Below, piece after piece: positions 13,675 to 26,576 of a DNA stretch of 64,000 nt. Source of the stretch: Clytia hemisphaerica (Eukaryota; Cnidaria; Hydrozoa; Leptothecata; Clytiidae); assembly GCA_902728285.1 (NCBI GenBank), contig CACVBU010001312.1:558001-622000 (forward strand), written 5' to 3'. The notes under the pieces were generated by a model. The model worked only from the letters and a program-made list of their open reading frames with translations. It was not told the DNA's origin and searched no databases. The first letter of the stretch is position 1; each line of letters opens with the position of its first letter. The position numbers and the translations under genes are program-made.

Positions 13675-15521
13675 TTTCGACCGCGGTCGAGATGATGGAT
13701 TCCACCCTCTGGCGCCAAGAATCGCGGTCGCGCATGACAGTCTCCAGGTCACTATAATGAAGTCCAGTGTCCCTGCTAACTGCGTCAGTAAAAGTTAACT
13801 TTCTCGATCTTTGAACCAGCCGCTTGGGTTTCCAGAGTAAGAGAGAGGAGATGACTTCTGTGGATGCACGAAGGCAATGACCAGCAAACTGAACACGTCT
13901 AGCCTTTAAGATGTTTGAGATAGGCTTAATCGAACCATAGATGGTGTTTTTAGTGGGATGGTCGCGCCAGGAAAGATTTTTAACTCTTCTTAGAAGGTGT
14001 GTGTATGTTCCATCGAGTTGTTTTCTAATTTACGTGTGAAGGACCACGTTTCCGAACCATAAAGAAGGATAGGTTCTATGGTGGATTTAAAAACTTTAAT
14101 CTTAAGGTTAGAGTCAAGAAGAGAAGATGTCCAAATTTTGTGTAGTTTGTTACACGCACTCCAGGTAAGTGCTTTGCGAATCTTAAAATCTTTTTCAGAT
14201 GACGAAATATAGGAGCCTAAGTATTTGTAATCGTCAACTTTCTTTAATTTGATTCCTGCAACAGTTCTGATACTTTCGGAAGGATCAATGGGATTGAGAC
14301 TGAAAAACTCGGTTTTTGATTCGTTAAGATGTAAGCCTATGGAATTTGCAGCCGATTCTAGTGCATTTAGTAATTTTTGAGCGTCTGAAAGCTTAGAACT
14401 GGTTAGAGCTATATCATCAGCAAAGTCTGTATCAGTGAGATAAGTCGCTGGACTACGAGGCCCAAGTTTATGTTCAAGTAGAAAACCACATTGTGAGATT
14501 TTATCAACAGAAACACGCATGATGTAATCTACAACTAAAATAAAAAGAAACGGGGCGAGGGTATCACCTTGCAAGATACCTGCTAAGATGGGAAAAGTAT
14601 CAGTCTCGCCGTCTGTAGTCTGGATAGAAGATTTGGTGTCTGTATAAAGAAGCTTGATGGCATTAATGATTTTCAAGGGAATGCCATATAGTGAGAGGAT
14701 ATCAAACATTTTATCTCGATCAACTGAATCGAAAGCTTTTTTAAAGTCAACAAATACAAGTATAGCGTCGAGATTGAAATTCCTGGCTTCTTCAAGTATG
14801 CGACGAAGGGATAGTAGTGTGGAGCGCCCACTACGAAAACCATTTTGGTTTTTACGAAGAATGGGTTCGACTTTAGACCTAATCCTATTGAGTAAAAGTT
14901 TGTTGTAAATCTTGGCCGCTATTGGAAGAAGAGATATACCACGATAGTTAGTAGCAAGAGTGAGGTCTCCCTTTTTCGGAACAGGAATGATATGAGATTT
15001 TAGCCAATGATTTGTGCAAACATTTTCTTCGAACGCGATATTACAGAGATTAAGAAGGAAACTGTGGAAGTTTTCGTCTTTCCAGATAATAGGTGGAATG
15101 TTATCTGGACCGAAAGCTTTACAAGATTTAGTTTGGGAAAGGACCTTTGTTAATTCTTTTAAAGTGAAAGGAGAAAGAGGAATGTCCAAAGGCGGAGATA
15201 TTTGTTCCCTGGGTAGAGAATTATTTTCAGAGAGGATTGGCTTTTTGCCAAGAAGATTTTTAAAATGATTGAGCCAATTATCTAGACGTTTCGCAGTGGA
15301 TCCGCCTTTTAATTGAATGGGGGGTTTCGAATTTTTTCCACTAAGCTCTCTGACTAGGCTCCATGCATTTCGATGAGAGTTATGCGAGAAGTATTCAGAC
15401 ATGGAGTTTTTCTTGCCGTTTATAAAGGATATTTCGGCTTCTAGGTAGGCCTCGTCAAGTTTAGCTTTGCAAGAATCTAAATTTGCCTTTCGCCTGCGCG
15501 TAGGGACATTGAAAATAATTT
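13670..15521 (-). pseudogene. RTE-like non-LTR retrotransposon, 5'-truncated, frameshifted
   Basis: The minus-strand reading frame is open from about 15521 to 13990 and encodes a reverse transcriptase of the non-LTR type. Visible landmarks are IIPVPKKGD, the NYRGISLLP motif, QNGFRSGRST, the motif-A segment VFVDFKKAFDSVD, GILQGDTLAPFLF and the catalytic FADD (codons at 14413-14424). The frame then stops at 13990, but the neighbouring frame continues with an LDGTY..LLRRVKNLSWRDHP-type C-terminus down to a stop at 13670-13672, so about one base is missing near 14021. The 3' end is a (GAT)n tail, typical of RTE-type elements. The endonuclease half is absent, so this is a dead 5'-truncated copy. 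It ends about 190 bp from a different element at 15711. RTE/RTE-X assignment is from motif style only. Confidence 0.85.
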
Positions 15522-15926
15522 AAAATAATAAGCGTCACTAACTTCTTCGGGTGATATCCCGGGATAAAATAAGAACTAGCTCTGATCAGTTTTAACAGGA
15601 CCTTAAAAAAGTGGTTGAAGGAGGTATGGTTATTTCCATCCATGTAGGCCTCCCCTAAAGTGAATGACCTACCAAGTAGTTTGTATATTAGTTGTATCAA
15701 GTGGTTTATACACTCTCAGTTTTAAAGGTTTTTCCTGAGTCCTATACGGTGTCTCAATTAGCGATCCGTTATCGCAGCCCCTAAAAGGTTTCGTTGCAAA
15801 TCAGACTCTAGGGTCTTGATTCAAATAAGACCCTAAAGTGGTGCCCATCAAGACCACGTTTGTGTTCTGAAAAAGACTTTTAAGGGTCTGGGTTTAGACA
15901 ACCATGGGTCTTGTTTGAAACGAGAC

Positions 15927-16270
15927 CTCCGTAATCACAACACCTAAAGGTCTCATTTGATATTTAAGACCAGTTAAGGTCTGCTTCTATTCCAGACCCA
16001 ATGGTCTCATTTGAAATAAGACCCTTCAAAAAGTCCGTTATCGCAGCCCCTAAAGGTCTCATTTGATATTTAAGACCAATTAAGGTCTGCTTCTATTCCA
16101 GACCTAATGGTCCCATTTGAAATAAGACCCTTCAAAAAGTCCGTTATCGCAGCCCCTAAAGGTCTCCTTTGATATTTAAGACCAGTTAAGGTATGCTTCT
16201 ATTCCAGACCCAATGGTTCCATTTGAAATAAGACCCTTCAAAAAGTCCGTTATCGCAGCCCCTAAAGGTC
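15927..16270. repeat. 106-bp tandem repeat inside the TIR element
   Basis: The string gtccgttatcgcagcccct recurs at 16033, 16139 and 16245, giving a 106-bp period over about three copies. A diverged copy of the string lies near 15763. Each unit contains several AGACC/GGTCT palindromic pairs. Copies differ by a few substitutions. Confidence 0.85.
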
Positions 16271-17338
16271 TCTTTTAAAAGGTCTGTTTTAAAATGGTAA
16301 TGTACGTAACGAGAGAAGATGGTTGGAATCAATTTGAAAACATTTTATTTTTATCAAATACTTTCTATTTAAAATTAAGAATTATGAACTGGAAATAATA
16401 GATCAATTTTGATAAATTAAATGTAAATAATCAGTTACATAATGGAACATATAGTAATAAAAAATGGTGTATATTACATTATAGTTTATGTAAGTACGAC
16501 TGTAAACCAGATTGTCAAACAAACGTCCGTGTCCAAGAGTTGAAAATTGAATAGACGTTTGTTGGTGACGGTGACACAAAACTTTAATGAACTGGATAGT
16601 TGCGTGCTAACATGAAAGCTGGATAGTTGCGTGCTAAAAAATCAAGAGAAGTGAGATAAAGATCACAAAACTGGTTTTTAGGCCTATTACTTTATCAAAT
16701 GTCATTTAGAAAATTTGAAAAATTCTTTACTTTTGATCCAGCTCTTCAAAGTTTTCCAGAAAAAAAAAACAATTTACCTCAGCAGAGTCGATTTTGTTCT
16801 GGCCATACTTTAAACAAACGTTTAGAAAATGTGATGGTGGGATTTACAGCGACAGTGACATGGGCTCACATGATGTTGGGTTAGATTCTCGTTAATGTCG
16901 AAGCTGAAAAAATTAATATAATAAAAGATTTAAAACGAATATTGCACAAAAAATAAAATAAAATTTCGTAAAAGCCTAGCTAGTAGGATCAATAAATCCA
17001 AGCACAAAATTCGATCGAGCCTCGACAAAATTTTCCATGGGTGTATTTGCAACAATAAAGCTCCATGTTTGTGGAAGAAAAAAGGATTCATCCGATCAAA
17101 AGAATAATAGCTCCAGTGGACAAAAAAAGGATTTTAAGAAATTTTATTACGTGAAGATTGTGTTACTTATGACTTACCTTTTTTTCTTTTTGCTCTTCAA
17201 ACCGTCTTCACCCTTTTGGCTCCAAAATTGTTTTGATTTTATTTTTGCACTTTCCAATTTTGAACTTTTCGAATTTCGAACGACGTTCGAAACATTCGAA
17301 AATTCGAAAGAAGTCGTTACACTGCTCTAGATTTTTTA

Positions 17339-18110
17339 AAGCGCGCGAAATCGAGACCTTTAGAGGTCTTCATAAAAGCCCTTTTTATCGTGTCTATTGG
17401 ATGTTCACTATCGTGTCTATTGAAAAGGCTTGTAAATGACAGACCTAAAAAGGTCTTGTTTCAAACCAGTGAGCCTTTAGAAGTCTTGAAGGAGACCTTT
17501 TTGGCGACCTTTTACAGCGCGCGAAATTGAGACCTTTAGAGGTCTCAATAAAAGCCCTTTTATCTTGTCTATCGGATGTTCACTATCGTGTCTATTGAAA
17601 AGGCTTGTATCAGGCAGACCTAAGAAGGTCTGATTTTCGAATGGACTTAATCGAGACCCTTTCCATCGCGTCTATTATTTCTTTGCTATCGTCAACGTCG
17701 TTCCTTCCTGCGTCTTATCAGCTTTTTTATACTAACTGATAGCGCTAGATAATTCCCTGGCATTTTCTGGTTTTCGAACGCGTAAGATCGTTCTTCTTTT
17801 TTGAACTTTATAACGTCAAATTTTTTTATGACGTATTGTTTTGAGAGAGGGGGAACTCGCATCAGCCAACACCAGGGTATTCTCTGGCGTCAATCAGTAA
17901 CGTAAATAAAAGCCTGGAATACACGGGGACGAGGTTGTGCTATCGTGTCTATTAGAAAAGCCTACTCCGGGGAGACCTGAAAAGGTCTGATATTCGGATG
18001 GACTTAATCAAGACCCTTTCCATCGCGTCTATTACTTTTTTGCTATCGAGTCTATTAGAAAAGCCTACTCCAGAGAGACCTGAAAAGGTCTGATTTTCAA
18101 ATGGACTTAA
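17339..18110. repeat. Right-hand subterminal repeats of the TIR element
   Basis: Units such as gagacctttagaggtct followed by tatcgtgtctattg and aaaaggcttgta occur at about 17339-17460 and again at 17515-17650. A second unit (gtctattagaaaagcctact) occurs near 17945 and 18050. They share the AGACC/GGTCT core with the left array. Confidence 0.7.
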
Positions 18111-18407
18111 TTGAGACCTTCGATAAACCTTGTGAATTCCACTCTTCGAAGGTCTTGTTTTAGCATTACAAAGAGACCCTCTGGTGTATGAAACAAAACC
18201 ATATTTGAAATGAAACCTCTTAAGGTTTCTTTCGGAAATAGAAGTGTCTTGATTGAGACCTTTAATGATCTGATTGTCCAAGCTGGTAAACCAGACCCGC
18301 TAACGTGTTGTACTGGAACCTTAAAGGTATAGATTCAGACTTGTAAAGTCTCGAATGATATGAGACTCCAAAAGGTCTCAGTAAAAACCTTTAAAACTGA
18401 GAGTGTA

Positions 18408-21400
18408 TTGACTTGACAAAATACATATATAGACCTCTCCAGTCCTCCTTAATCGGATTTGCGGTACAAATAATCTCACACCGCATGTATAAGAAGACCT
18501 TGACGTAACAAAAGTGTGAAATTCCTCAATGATAATAATTCCTTCTTGCAAACAACATTTGTAAAATTTAATTTTGTTGGCGTTTTTTGAATGATAGTAA
18601 ATTGAATTTGATAAAATATGACATGCAGCCGCGTTGGAGTAGTTTAAAGCCAGTGTTAAATGGATAGAAACTTTAATTTAATATTTGTCTGGTGTAGCTT
18701 AGCATTGACGTCATCTAGGGAAGTCCCTCTGCAAGAAATCAACAACGATAGTTGGATGGAAACTTCAAAATATATGGAATAGTGAGATTGCCGACATGTT
18801 TATCCTGCTCTAAAGTACTTTTCGGTTGATAACACGCGCGCAGTTAGAACTCTGCAACAAAACTTTCATTGACAAATACATAATTATCGACGAAACGTCC
18901 TCATTACACGAAAATAGACTGTTTGTGTTAATTACTGTGTCTATTTTTAAACATACCTTTATTGCTTATTTTCAATACTTTTCTTTTTCGCATGTTTCAA
19001 AAAAGAGGTAAATCGTCACAATATTGGTACAAAAAAATGAAAACAATATCAATTATTTCTGAAGAAATTGAGAAATTTAGCTTTTGAAGGGCGCTACTCT
19101 GATAGTCAGACTCTGCAATCTTTGACCTAATCTTGTCAGGATTGATGATAGACTTGAGTCTACTTATGAACCTAATTTTTTCTTTCTGATCATCTTTGAA
19201 GAAGCCGATTACAGTGAAGTAACTAAGGGAATCTGGAATCTGGCAAAAACAAGACTGCTGCCATAATACTTTCTGGCTGGGTAAGATTCATTGCTTGAAA
19301 TTCTGGGTGTTCAGAAGCCTTTTTCAATGGGAACTTTCTTAAGTTTGGGTGTGGAGTGCTCAAACTTGCATTCGTCAATTCATCATGATCATTTGGACTA
19401 GCATGAAGTTTCCAGAAAATCTTTCTTCAAAAGTCCTCGTGTTGTCAGTGGTAAGGCTAGAACCAAACAAATAACAATATTGTAAAAAGCTATGCTATCC
19501 TCCTTTTCTAAACAACTGTTTGGACCCCTCATCTTTGCTTATTTTGACCCTTACCTACAGTACACTTTTGGAAACCTAAAAATGCACCTTTAAGGGCCGT
19601 ACCTAAGTTAGATCGCTTAGCTTGAGTGCCCCGCCCCCGGATGTTTGGGTCCTTTCTTTTAAAGAGGTTTTGATGTTGTACACGATAGTGGGAGAAGTGC
19701 ACGTTCTTCGTGGTAACGATTTACGTAAGACTGTTTGTTTACGCCAAAAAGCCACGTTAACGGAAACCATATTACACGCGCGATAATCTGAAGGTAAGCA
19801 CGTCCAACAAACAAAGCAAAACCAGTAACGGCTGGCGATCATGGTGAATGAAAGGGCATTTCTCATTGATGTTATACTTTTCTTAACAAGAAACAAGGTT
19901 GGAATGTGTTAAAGGTCAATCCGATATGTTATGTTAAAGTGTCAATCCGATATGTTATGTTAAAGTGTCATTGGCAGATCTGTTTGGTAATTAAGGCAGG
20001 GTTATGTGGCCTTTCTTCAAGCGGAAGAATTCTTAACCATAAAATTCAACCATAAAAATCACGTATTGTCCAAATGTTTCTTAAAAAAGCATTGCTGATT
20101 CTTATAGAAGATTTGAGACGTAACCCAAAACGAAGACCTCACAAAGACACTGATCTTTCACCTATGAAGTCGTTTTCCGTTGGAATAAATAATTATCATA
20201 ACGTAAATGCTCAGCCATACCGACAAAATGTTATAATTGCATACATAACGTCTCTTTTAATAAGTGGTTTCCCCTCTCTGACTTCTTCACCCGTTTTTCA
20301 TTTTTTGTTGAATTTATAACTCGCTTATAACATAGAAATGATGAAGCTCGGTTTTAATAGAGACGTCACTAACTGTTTATTTGTCGTCACGTGCTAGTAG
20401 GTGAAAGTGTGGTTTTTTGGAAGAAAGTCTTTCCCTTCTCCATTGAAATGATACGCGTGTTGTTTTTTCCTCTGCTCTGGTAAACCTTTTACCGAATACC
20501 ATATTTGTCGTGAAATTGTTGGAAATATTGCACACGTCTGCTGGGAAGAACCACCTGCCTATCCATCAGCTATTACCATTTATTCTTCCATTTTCGGTCA
20601 AACCAAATGCTGTGTTTTCTGCTCAATAATAATTGTTCTTAAAGACTATATGCCAAGTTTTATCGAACACCATGCTTTAATAATAAGGGTACGAGTTAAC
20701 GGGTATGTGCCGCCCGACTTTTGACATCCATCGATGTGACATCGAACCCTTAGCGGGACTAAAACGGAGAAAAAATAGGAACATTTTGCGATTTTTACGA
20801 TCCTTATTGGGACTAATTTGACCAAATTTTGATCTTTCAAGGAGCAAAAAGTTGAAATTTTCTATTTTTCCGACGGTAGTTGGACGGAAATTTAATTTTC
20901 CACCTGGCTACATTGTATTTATCCTTTCTTTCCGTGGGACTTCCTAGAGATACGTGATATTAACATACCTGCATCTTTGTGATCCATTAGATCCAAAAGA
21001 TTAGGTCTTCGTACTTGAACCCTTTAATTTTCCAGATAAGAAGCGTTTATTAATAAAAATCTAGTTCTCGTCAGCCAATCGAGATCAACTTAACACTGTA
21101 AATTGCGTAACACCAAGCGTACGTGATAAGACTCACCCCTACTGAGTAATTTGATTAAGCTTGGCTTTCTTAAGGCGTACTAGTATCGTTTAAGCATTAT
21201 ATCAATTTACTACTTTGTTGCTATAGTAACTGCAAATGGTAATCCGTATAAAGGATATAAGTGAGCCTTTAACAACGGGTAATAAATAACAAAGCAGAAA
21301 CGTGAATTTTTAAGTCCTTGATAACTGTGGGAACGTTCTGATCAGATTAGCCAGTGAATCATCATTTCTTTCTTTCTTCTCCTATCTTTTTCATCCATAC

Positions 21401-21920
21401 CTTTCATTTTGTAATCTACTTTCAAGTCGGCTCAATACTTTAGCCATTTTATAGAGGCTGGTTTCGCCCGTGTGTTACTATTTTATAAAACCCTTGATTC
21501 TAGGCAAATTGATCATTGATTACAACAAAGCACTTCTCACGCTGTGAATTTATTCTTGTTTTATATCGCTATGAGAATATAAAATCAATAGGACAATTGC
21601 ATCAGATTATGTGGGTGCTCGATTGTTAGACACGAAAGGTACTCTCCGAATATCTAATTCCATCATTAATTTCTATCCACGAATGCATTTTAGCTCAATG
21701 AATTTAATGTTGTCAATCCAAGGTGCATTATCACAGAAAAATGAAGGGAGGGGTTTATTATAGCTTCGTAACTTTGTTGTTTAACTGGAGCTGTTCCAAT
21801 GAGTTGTTTCATGCTGAAAAAGATGGAAGACGAAGTCACTGGGATCGTTTTTAACTTGCTACGATCCGAAATCTCTTATAAAAAGGCATGTACATCCATA
21901 TGTTAACCTTTTGATCAGCT
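18408..21920. other. Intergenic region, no gene recognised
   Basis: No convincing ORF. The only small structure is a perfect two-copy 26-bp tandem repeat at 19915-19966 (gtcaatccgatatgttatgt plus six bases). Confidence 0.45.
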
Positions 21921-21931
21921 CATTCGAATGC

Positions 21932-22191
21932 CGGGTAGGCCGGGTAGCTCAGTCGGTAGAGCATTCGCCTTACAATCTAAGGGTTGTGGGTTCGATCCCC
22001 GGTCACCGCCAACTCAGCGGATGAGTAGCTTAGATTGGGTAATCTGCTAGGCGGTAAGTTACTGGGAGCTGAGAGTAGGCGTGGCGCTCCACCTCGGCAT
22101 TTGATCTCCCAGGTCTAGCGCAAATGGAAAAGGGGATAGACTCCCTCACTCCCGGCTCCGCCGACAGCCACCAGATGAATATACTTACTTA
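21932..22191 (+). mobile_element. tRNA-derived SINE
   Basis: The head contains a pol III box A (TAGCTCAGTCGG, 21945-21956) and box B (GGTTCGATCCC, 21989-21999) at tRNA spacing, but anticodon and acceptor stems have several mismatches, so it is not a functional tRNA. A GC-richer body of about 170 bp and a short AT-rich tail follow. Imperfect flanking copies of attcgaatgc (21922-21931) and atttgaatgc (22192-22201) look like a target-site duplication. Confidence 0.7.
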
Positions 22192-22681
22192 ATTTGAATG
22201 CACATTCAGATTTGATCATTGATCGTTGCAATTTCTTTGTCCTTTTGTACATACTTACAACTTGTGCAACAAGAATTTACGCCACCCAAATTGCGCTTGT
22301 CAAATCATTGCAAGGGAAACAAGCTCAATCAAAAATCAATCTAGACATGACAACTGAAAAAATCTGTTGATAAAAGTTATTTATTCCCCGTATATACGTA
22401 AAAATAGTTGTGGGTTTTCTAACGTACTTTAAACAAACTTTTGTGATTTAATTGGTCCTTCCACAAATCCACCTTAATGACTAAATTTTTGGTTTTCTTG
22501 TTTACAGTTTGTGCAAATTTTGCTTTTCCTGTGTGTAATCAGTGTAGAAGCGTATTTGGAAACCCACAAATATGCCATCCAAATTCTTAATTAAACGATG
22601 AGAAATCATATTGGGGTGTTTAAATTGAATGATTTCTACCAAACTAACACTTGTGTACATTACAGTTATTTGTAAATTTGG

Positions 22682-23247
22682 TTAACCCTATTCATACTAG
22701 GCTTTTAGGGGCGGTTCAGAACTAGGGGGGGGGGCTTTTCCTGTACCACCCCTTAACTTTTGATCTAGTGGGTCTTTTTGGATGAAATTTGGCACACAAG
22801 ATCCTTGTGACGTAAGGTAACTTTTGACAAAAAATTTTTTTGATGACGTCACTCATCATGCCCAAAGTGAGTAAAAACCGAAAATTTCCTTTGTTCTTAT
22901 AAATAGCTATTGTATTCTAACAAAGGCTTTAGAAAAAAGTTGCCTGAGTTTAAAATGCTTATTTTATCCTAAATATTCAATAAATTACGGTTTAAACGAT
23001 ATATTTGACAATGAAAATAGATTTGTATTGGAAAAGTGTCAATTTTTGTGACACCTTACTGTCAGAAATGTCATCATGCTCAAGGTGTGAAAATATTTAG
23101 GTGTCAAATTTTTTTTTATTTTGAAGCTAAATAAAAGTTAGGAATTTACAGAAAATTTCACGGCAAAAGCTCTATTATTTCAGGAGCTATTAGCAATAGT
23201 TTGACCTCCGAACAGAAAGAGCCCCCCCCTAGTACGAATAGGGTTAA
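22682..23247. mobile_element. TTAA-flanked MITE (piggyBac- or Kolobok-type ends)
   Basis: TTAA at both borders (22682-22685 and 23244-23247) encloses inverted ends ccctattcatactagg and cctagtacgaataggg, one mismatch in 16. G-rich and C-rich runs follow inside each end. The 558-bp interior has no ORF. TTAA duplications are characteristic of piggyBac and Kolobok families. Confidence 0.8.
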
Positions 23248-25689
23248 AGCTTTTGCAAAACTACAAGAAATTACAGAAAGATTCTTTGCTGCGACATACT
23301 TAATTCCCAATTTGGAAAAGTGCTGTGCACTAGATCTCTAACTTTAAGTAATATGAATTAATTTAAAATCACTCGCCAATGAGAACAGATTCGCCATGTC
23401 CTTTACTTTTTAAGAACCTCAAAATTGCACTGCCGAGAATTCATCGAGTAACTGAGGGATAAGTATTAGGTGTATGTTTGCTACATTCCGTGGTCCATCA
23501 ATTACATTACGTTTCGTGGCCATCCAAATTGTTGACATTCCCACACAAACCGTACATTACAATAGTATTTCGAACTTCCATTAACTATCCTTCCTATGTA
23601 TATTTGAAAAGGGGAAAGTTTTAATCAAAGGCATGCAGCCAGGAAGGACATTATACCTAGTTAACATATATTTGGTATCTTGACAATAAGTTGGTGGTCA
23701 AAAATAATCAAATTCTTATAACACTTTGACTCCCTGCATAATCCTTGAAGACTCATATTGCTCAACTTTCGATTTTGTAAAGCCAGTAAGTTGGATGGAT
23801 AATGGTTCAGTATTGATTTAGGTGCATGGTGAAATTCGCCAGATTTTCTCAACACTTAACCTTCCAAATAAATTGACCTTTGTAGAATTTATTCTGGCTT
23901 GTTTCTTACAAATCCTTTGAATATGGGATTCATAATACGTACGTCGAAATTGTAGTACGCAGGATGTTTATCATACTGGTATTGGTAACTTGCCTGCAGG
24001 GCGCCAGAAGACAGGATTTCGTCAGATTCAGGATATGAAAACACAAATAAAAATACTGATCGAAATTATATTAAGATATAACAGGAAAGTTAAGTTTTCG
24101 AATCATGTCCCGTTGACTTGAAGGTGTCTTATTCCTTAACGTAGCCGTTGCTTGTTAAATATTTCCCGCTTTCCAAAAGGGAAATATTTATTAAAACGGG
24201 CTTTCTCCATAATTTCCCGTGTCAAAACGCCTTCCGTACGCCCTGACTGACGCCCGTTTTTATTTTCACAGCGAAAGATGCATCCAGTGAATTATAAGTA
24301 ATGCATCATGATTCAAGTCGACTGATAAACTATATATATAATATATGTTACAAGTTCCTTACGGATTCTCAAGCCCAGTTATAATAAAACTATTACATGT
24401 TAGTAGCAGACCCGACTGGCAATTGTTATGTAGCAGGTTGAAACATGAGTATTTGCTGCTAGAAAGATGCAGTTTGTTTTCAAGTTAAAATCTTTAAAAT
24501 AAATCAAACTGTGTGGGTTTCTTTACTTCCAAACAACCTACCAATAGTTTTGGAACACTCCATAATAAAGGGAGATGGCTGTTCTTGTGGATTGACTTTC
24601 TGGTTACCCCATATAAACACGATGTGACATGAAAGTGAAGAGACTTGTTGGTTTTTTGATTTGTTGGTTTTTGTTTGATTTCTTGACTCATATATCTCAT
24701 GGCAAATGGGATAGCAAATGACTTTTCATGTATTGCTTGGCTTTACATATGATACATCTAACTTTGAACCCTCCAGAATGTTGAAAAAAGCATTTTATGA
24801 GATAAGTTTCGATTGTGATTGTAATTTTCATGGAAATTTTTAATCGACAGATTTGACTTGGCGTCAGTTTTGTTTGGTTGATAAATCTTTAGCTTTACCA
24901 TGACCGTGGGATGATTTTCAATAAACTTTTGTTGTTATACACAGTTTTGTTTCCTACACATGATGACTCCAGCCATGATTGGTATCAGAATTTTGGAAAA
25001 AAAACATCTTACGACGACGAGAAATTGTTGATAGAAATTATATTGACTTATTTTTACAATTTTGGTGGTGTGGGTTTTGTTGTTGTTTACACCGTGGGAT
25101 CCTGTTAGGGTATCTTGATTGTTGTTTGTTGGAATTGATTACCAAAAAAAAGAGAACCTTTTTTTGATAAATACTTTATTTTTTTCATGAACCGTGTGGA
25201 TGGTTGACATCTTTCTCTAGTCTTGTAAACCAATGCAGTGTCTGTTTTCAAATCTTGAATTCTCTATACCTACTGAACTGAATTGAAGCTCTGACTAGCT
25301 CTGTTTAAAGCTATTTAAATGCTTTAAAACTTTGAGGCATATTCTTTTCTTTGTTGCTATTAAAGATAGATTTTTACTTTGTCCTAATGTAAATTTATTG
25401 TAAAGTTTTAGTTTTTGAGTTTAGTTCATCTGCAGTAGTATTTTTTCAGTAATCCTTAAATCTTGTGAATAAAGTAACATTTAACCAGACTTATTGCCCT
25501 CATTATATTCAAATTTTTATTTTTTTTAGGACTGATGAGTACATATTTTTAAATACCAAAACAAAGCAAACAACATGCCAGTTCTTTCTGGACAAATATA
25601 TATGTATACTTTATTATGTGTGCTTTGATTTCTATTTTAATCAACCCTCTCAACTGCTGATCTTTCAACTATCATTTAGGTGTATAGAA
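23248..25689. other. Intergenic region, no gene recognised
   Basis: AT-rich. A small hairpin (aaatatttccc...gggaaatattt) lies at about 24157-24191. The ORFs present are short and have no recognisable domain. Confidence 0.4.
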
Positions 25690-25872
25690 TAGACCTTTTT
25701 TTAATGAGGCCACCCTGTTGAATAATTATGTAGTCCAGCAAAAAAAACAATGATAAAGCCATGCATAATTATTATAATATGCATGAAACAGTAATTATGC
25801 ATGGCTGTATCATTGTTTTTATGCTGGACTACATAATTATTCAACAGGGTTGCCTTTTTAAAAAAAGGTCTA
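25690..25872. mobile_element. Palindromic MITE (183 bp)
   Basis: Almost the whole unit folds back on itself. Left arm pieces tagacctttttttaa, ccctgttgaataattatg and tagtccagca are mirrored at the right by tgctggacta, cataattattcaacaggg and ttaaaaaaaggtcta. Only about 20 nt form the loop. The arms differ at a few positions, so it is not a recent assembly artefact. The two overlapping opposite-strand ORFs here simply reflect the palindrome. Confidence 0.75.
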
Positions 25873-26318
25873 TGGGCTTTCATAGTACCATTTTCTCTAA
25901 GTATTTTTTACCACTTGCGTGGATTAAAATATTATTTTCTCACGATAAAAGCTCACCCTCAATAGGGTGACACGACATTTGTAGAGTTGTTGAACAACTT
26001 AAGACTTGGAATTGTAACTTGTAACTCTCACCTTGCTTTCTTTTACTAAGGCTAATTATCCCTTTTTATATATGTCAATAATGACCTTCATTTTTAAGGA
26101 AATATTTAGTCGCAATTTTGCGATTCTTGTTATGAAATCAGAATTTATTTGGAAAGTATAATTTATACATAAGCTCCTGTTTCACTCAAGTACTTATAGC
26201 CATCTCTTCCCCAGAAAAATTGGTATGTTTTATATTTTGGGCAGTTTCACTCATGGAATAGTCATCCGCGTGGCTGACGTCATAACAGTCAGGCGGTGAA
26301 AAGGGCTTTTTTGCATCA

Positions 26319-26576
26319 ACCCTTACAAGTAGTAAATATGGGTTTTTATTTTATTTTCTCATTATATGGTCGCTTGGGACAATCAGTTTTAGCTAAATGA
26401 GAACTTCAAAAATCGACTTTCTAAGGACCCCCAGGCTAAAATGACCCTACCCCCTTCAAGCCCCCATAAAAAATTTTCCCCGACTTTGCCAGCTTGGCAA
26501 AAACTGGTTTTGGGGTCCCAAGGGACCATATAATGAGAAAATAAAATAAAAACCCATATTTACTAATTGTAAGGGT
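26319..26576. mobile_element. MITE with ~55-bp terminal inverted repeats
   Basis: Left end acccttacaagtagtaaata and the following gggtttttattttattttct are inverted at the right (agaaaataaaataaaaaccc, then tatttactaattgtaagggt). The inner 130 bp are unique and non-coding. Confidence 0.75.

Larger units (their letters stand above)
15711..18405. mobile_element. 2.7-kb non-autonomous TIR element with subterminal AGACC/GGTCT arrays
   Basis: The left end cactctcagttttaaaggtt and the right end (inverse of aacctttaaaactgagagtg) form inverted repeats of about 28-32 bp with one or two mismatches. Both are flanked by TA (15709-15710 and 18406-18407). The first and last roughly 550-1050 bp are packed with short direct and inverted AGACC/GGTCT units, including three 106-bp tandem copies at the left, while the middle (about 16300-17330) lacks them. 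No transposase ORF is present. Subterminal motif arrays and CACT ends recall CACTA/EnSpm elements, but the ends are not exactly CACTA and the duplication is only 2 bp, so the superfamily is uncertain. Confidence 0.75.

Noticed and set aside
14654-15268. Two + strand ORFs opposite the reverse transcriptase
   Set aside because: They are antisense shadows of the RTE-like frame.
21938-22011. Functional tRNA gene
   Set aside because: Boxes A and B are good, but acceptor and anticodon stems have several mismatches and a SINE-like body follows.
25701-25970. Overlapping opposite-strand ORFs in the palindrome
   Set aside because: The two ORFs mirror each other because the DNA is an inverted repeat. 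No coding signal.
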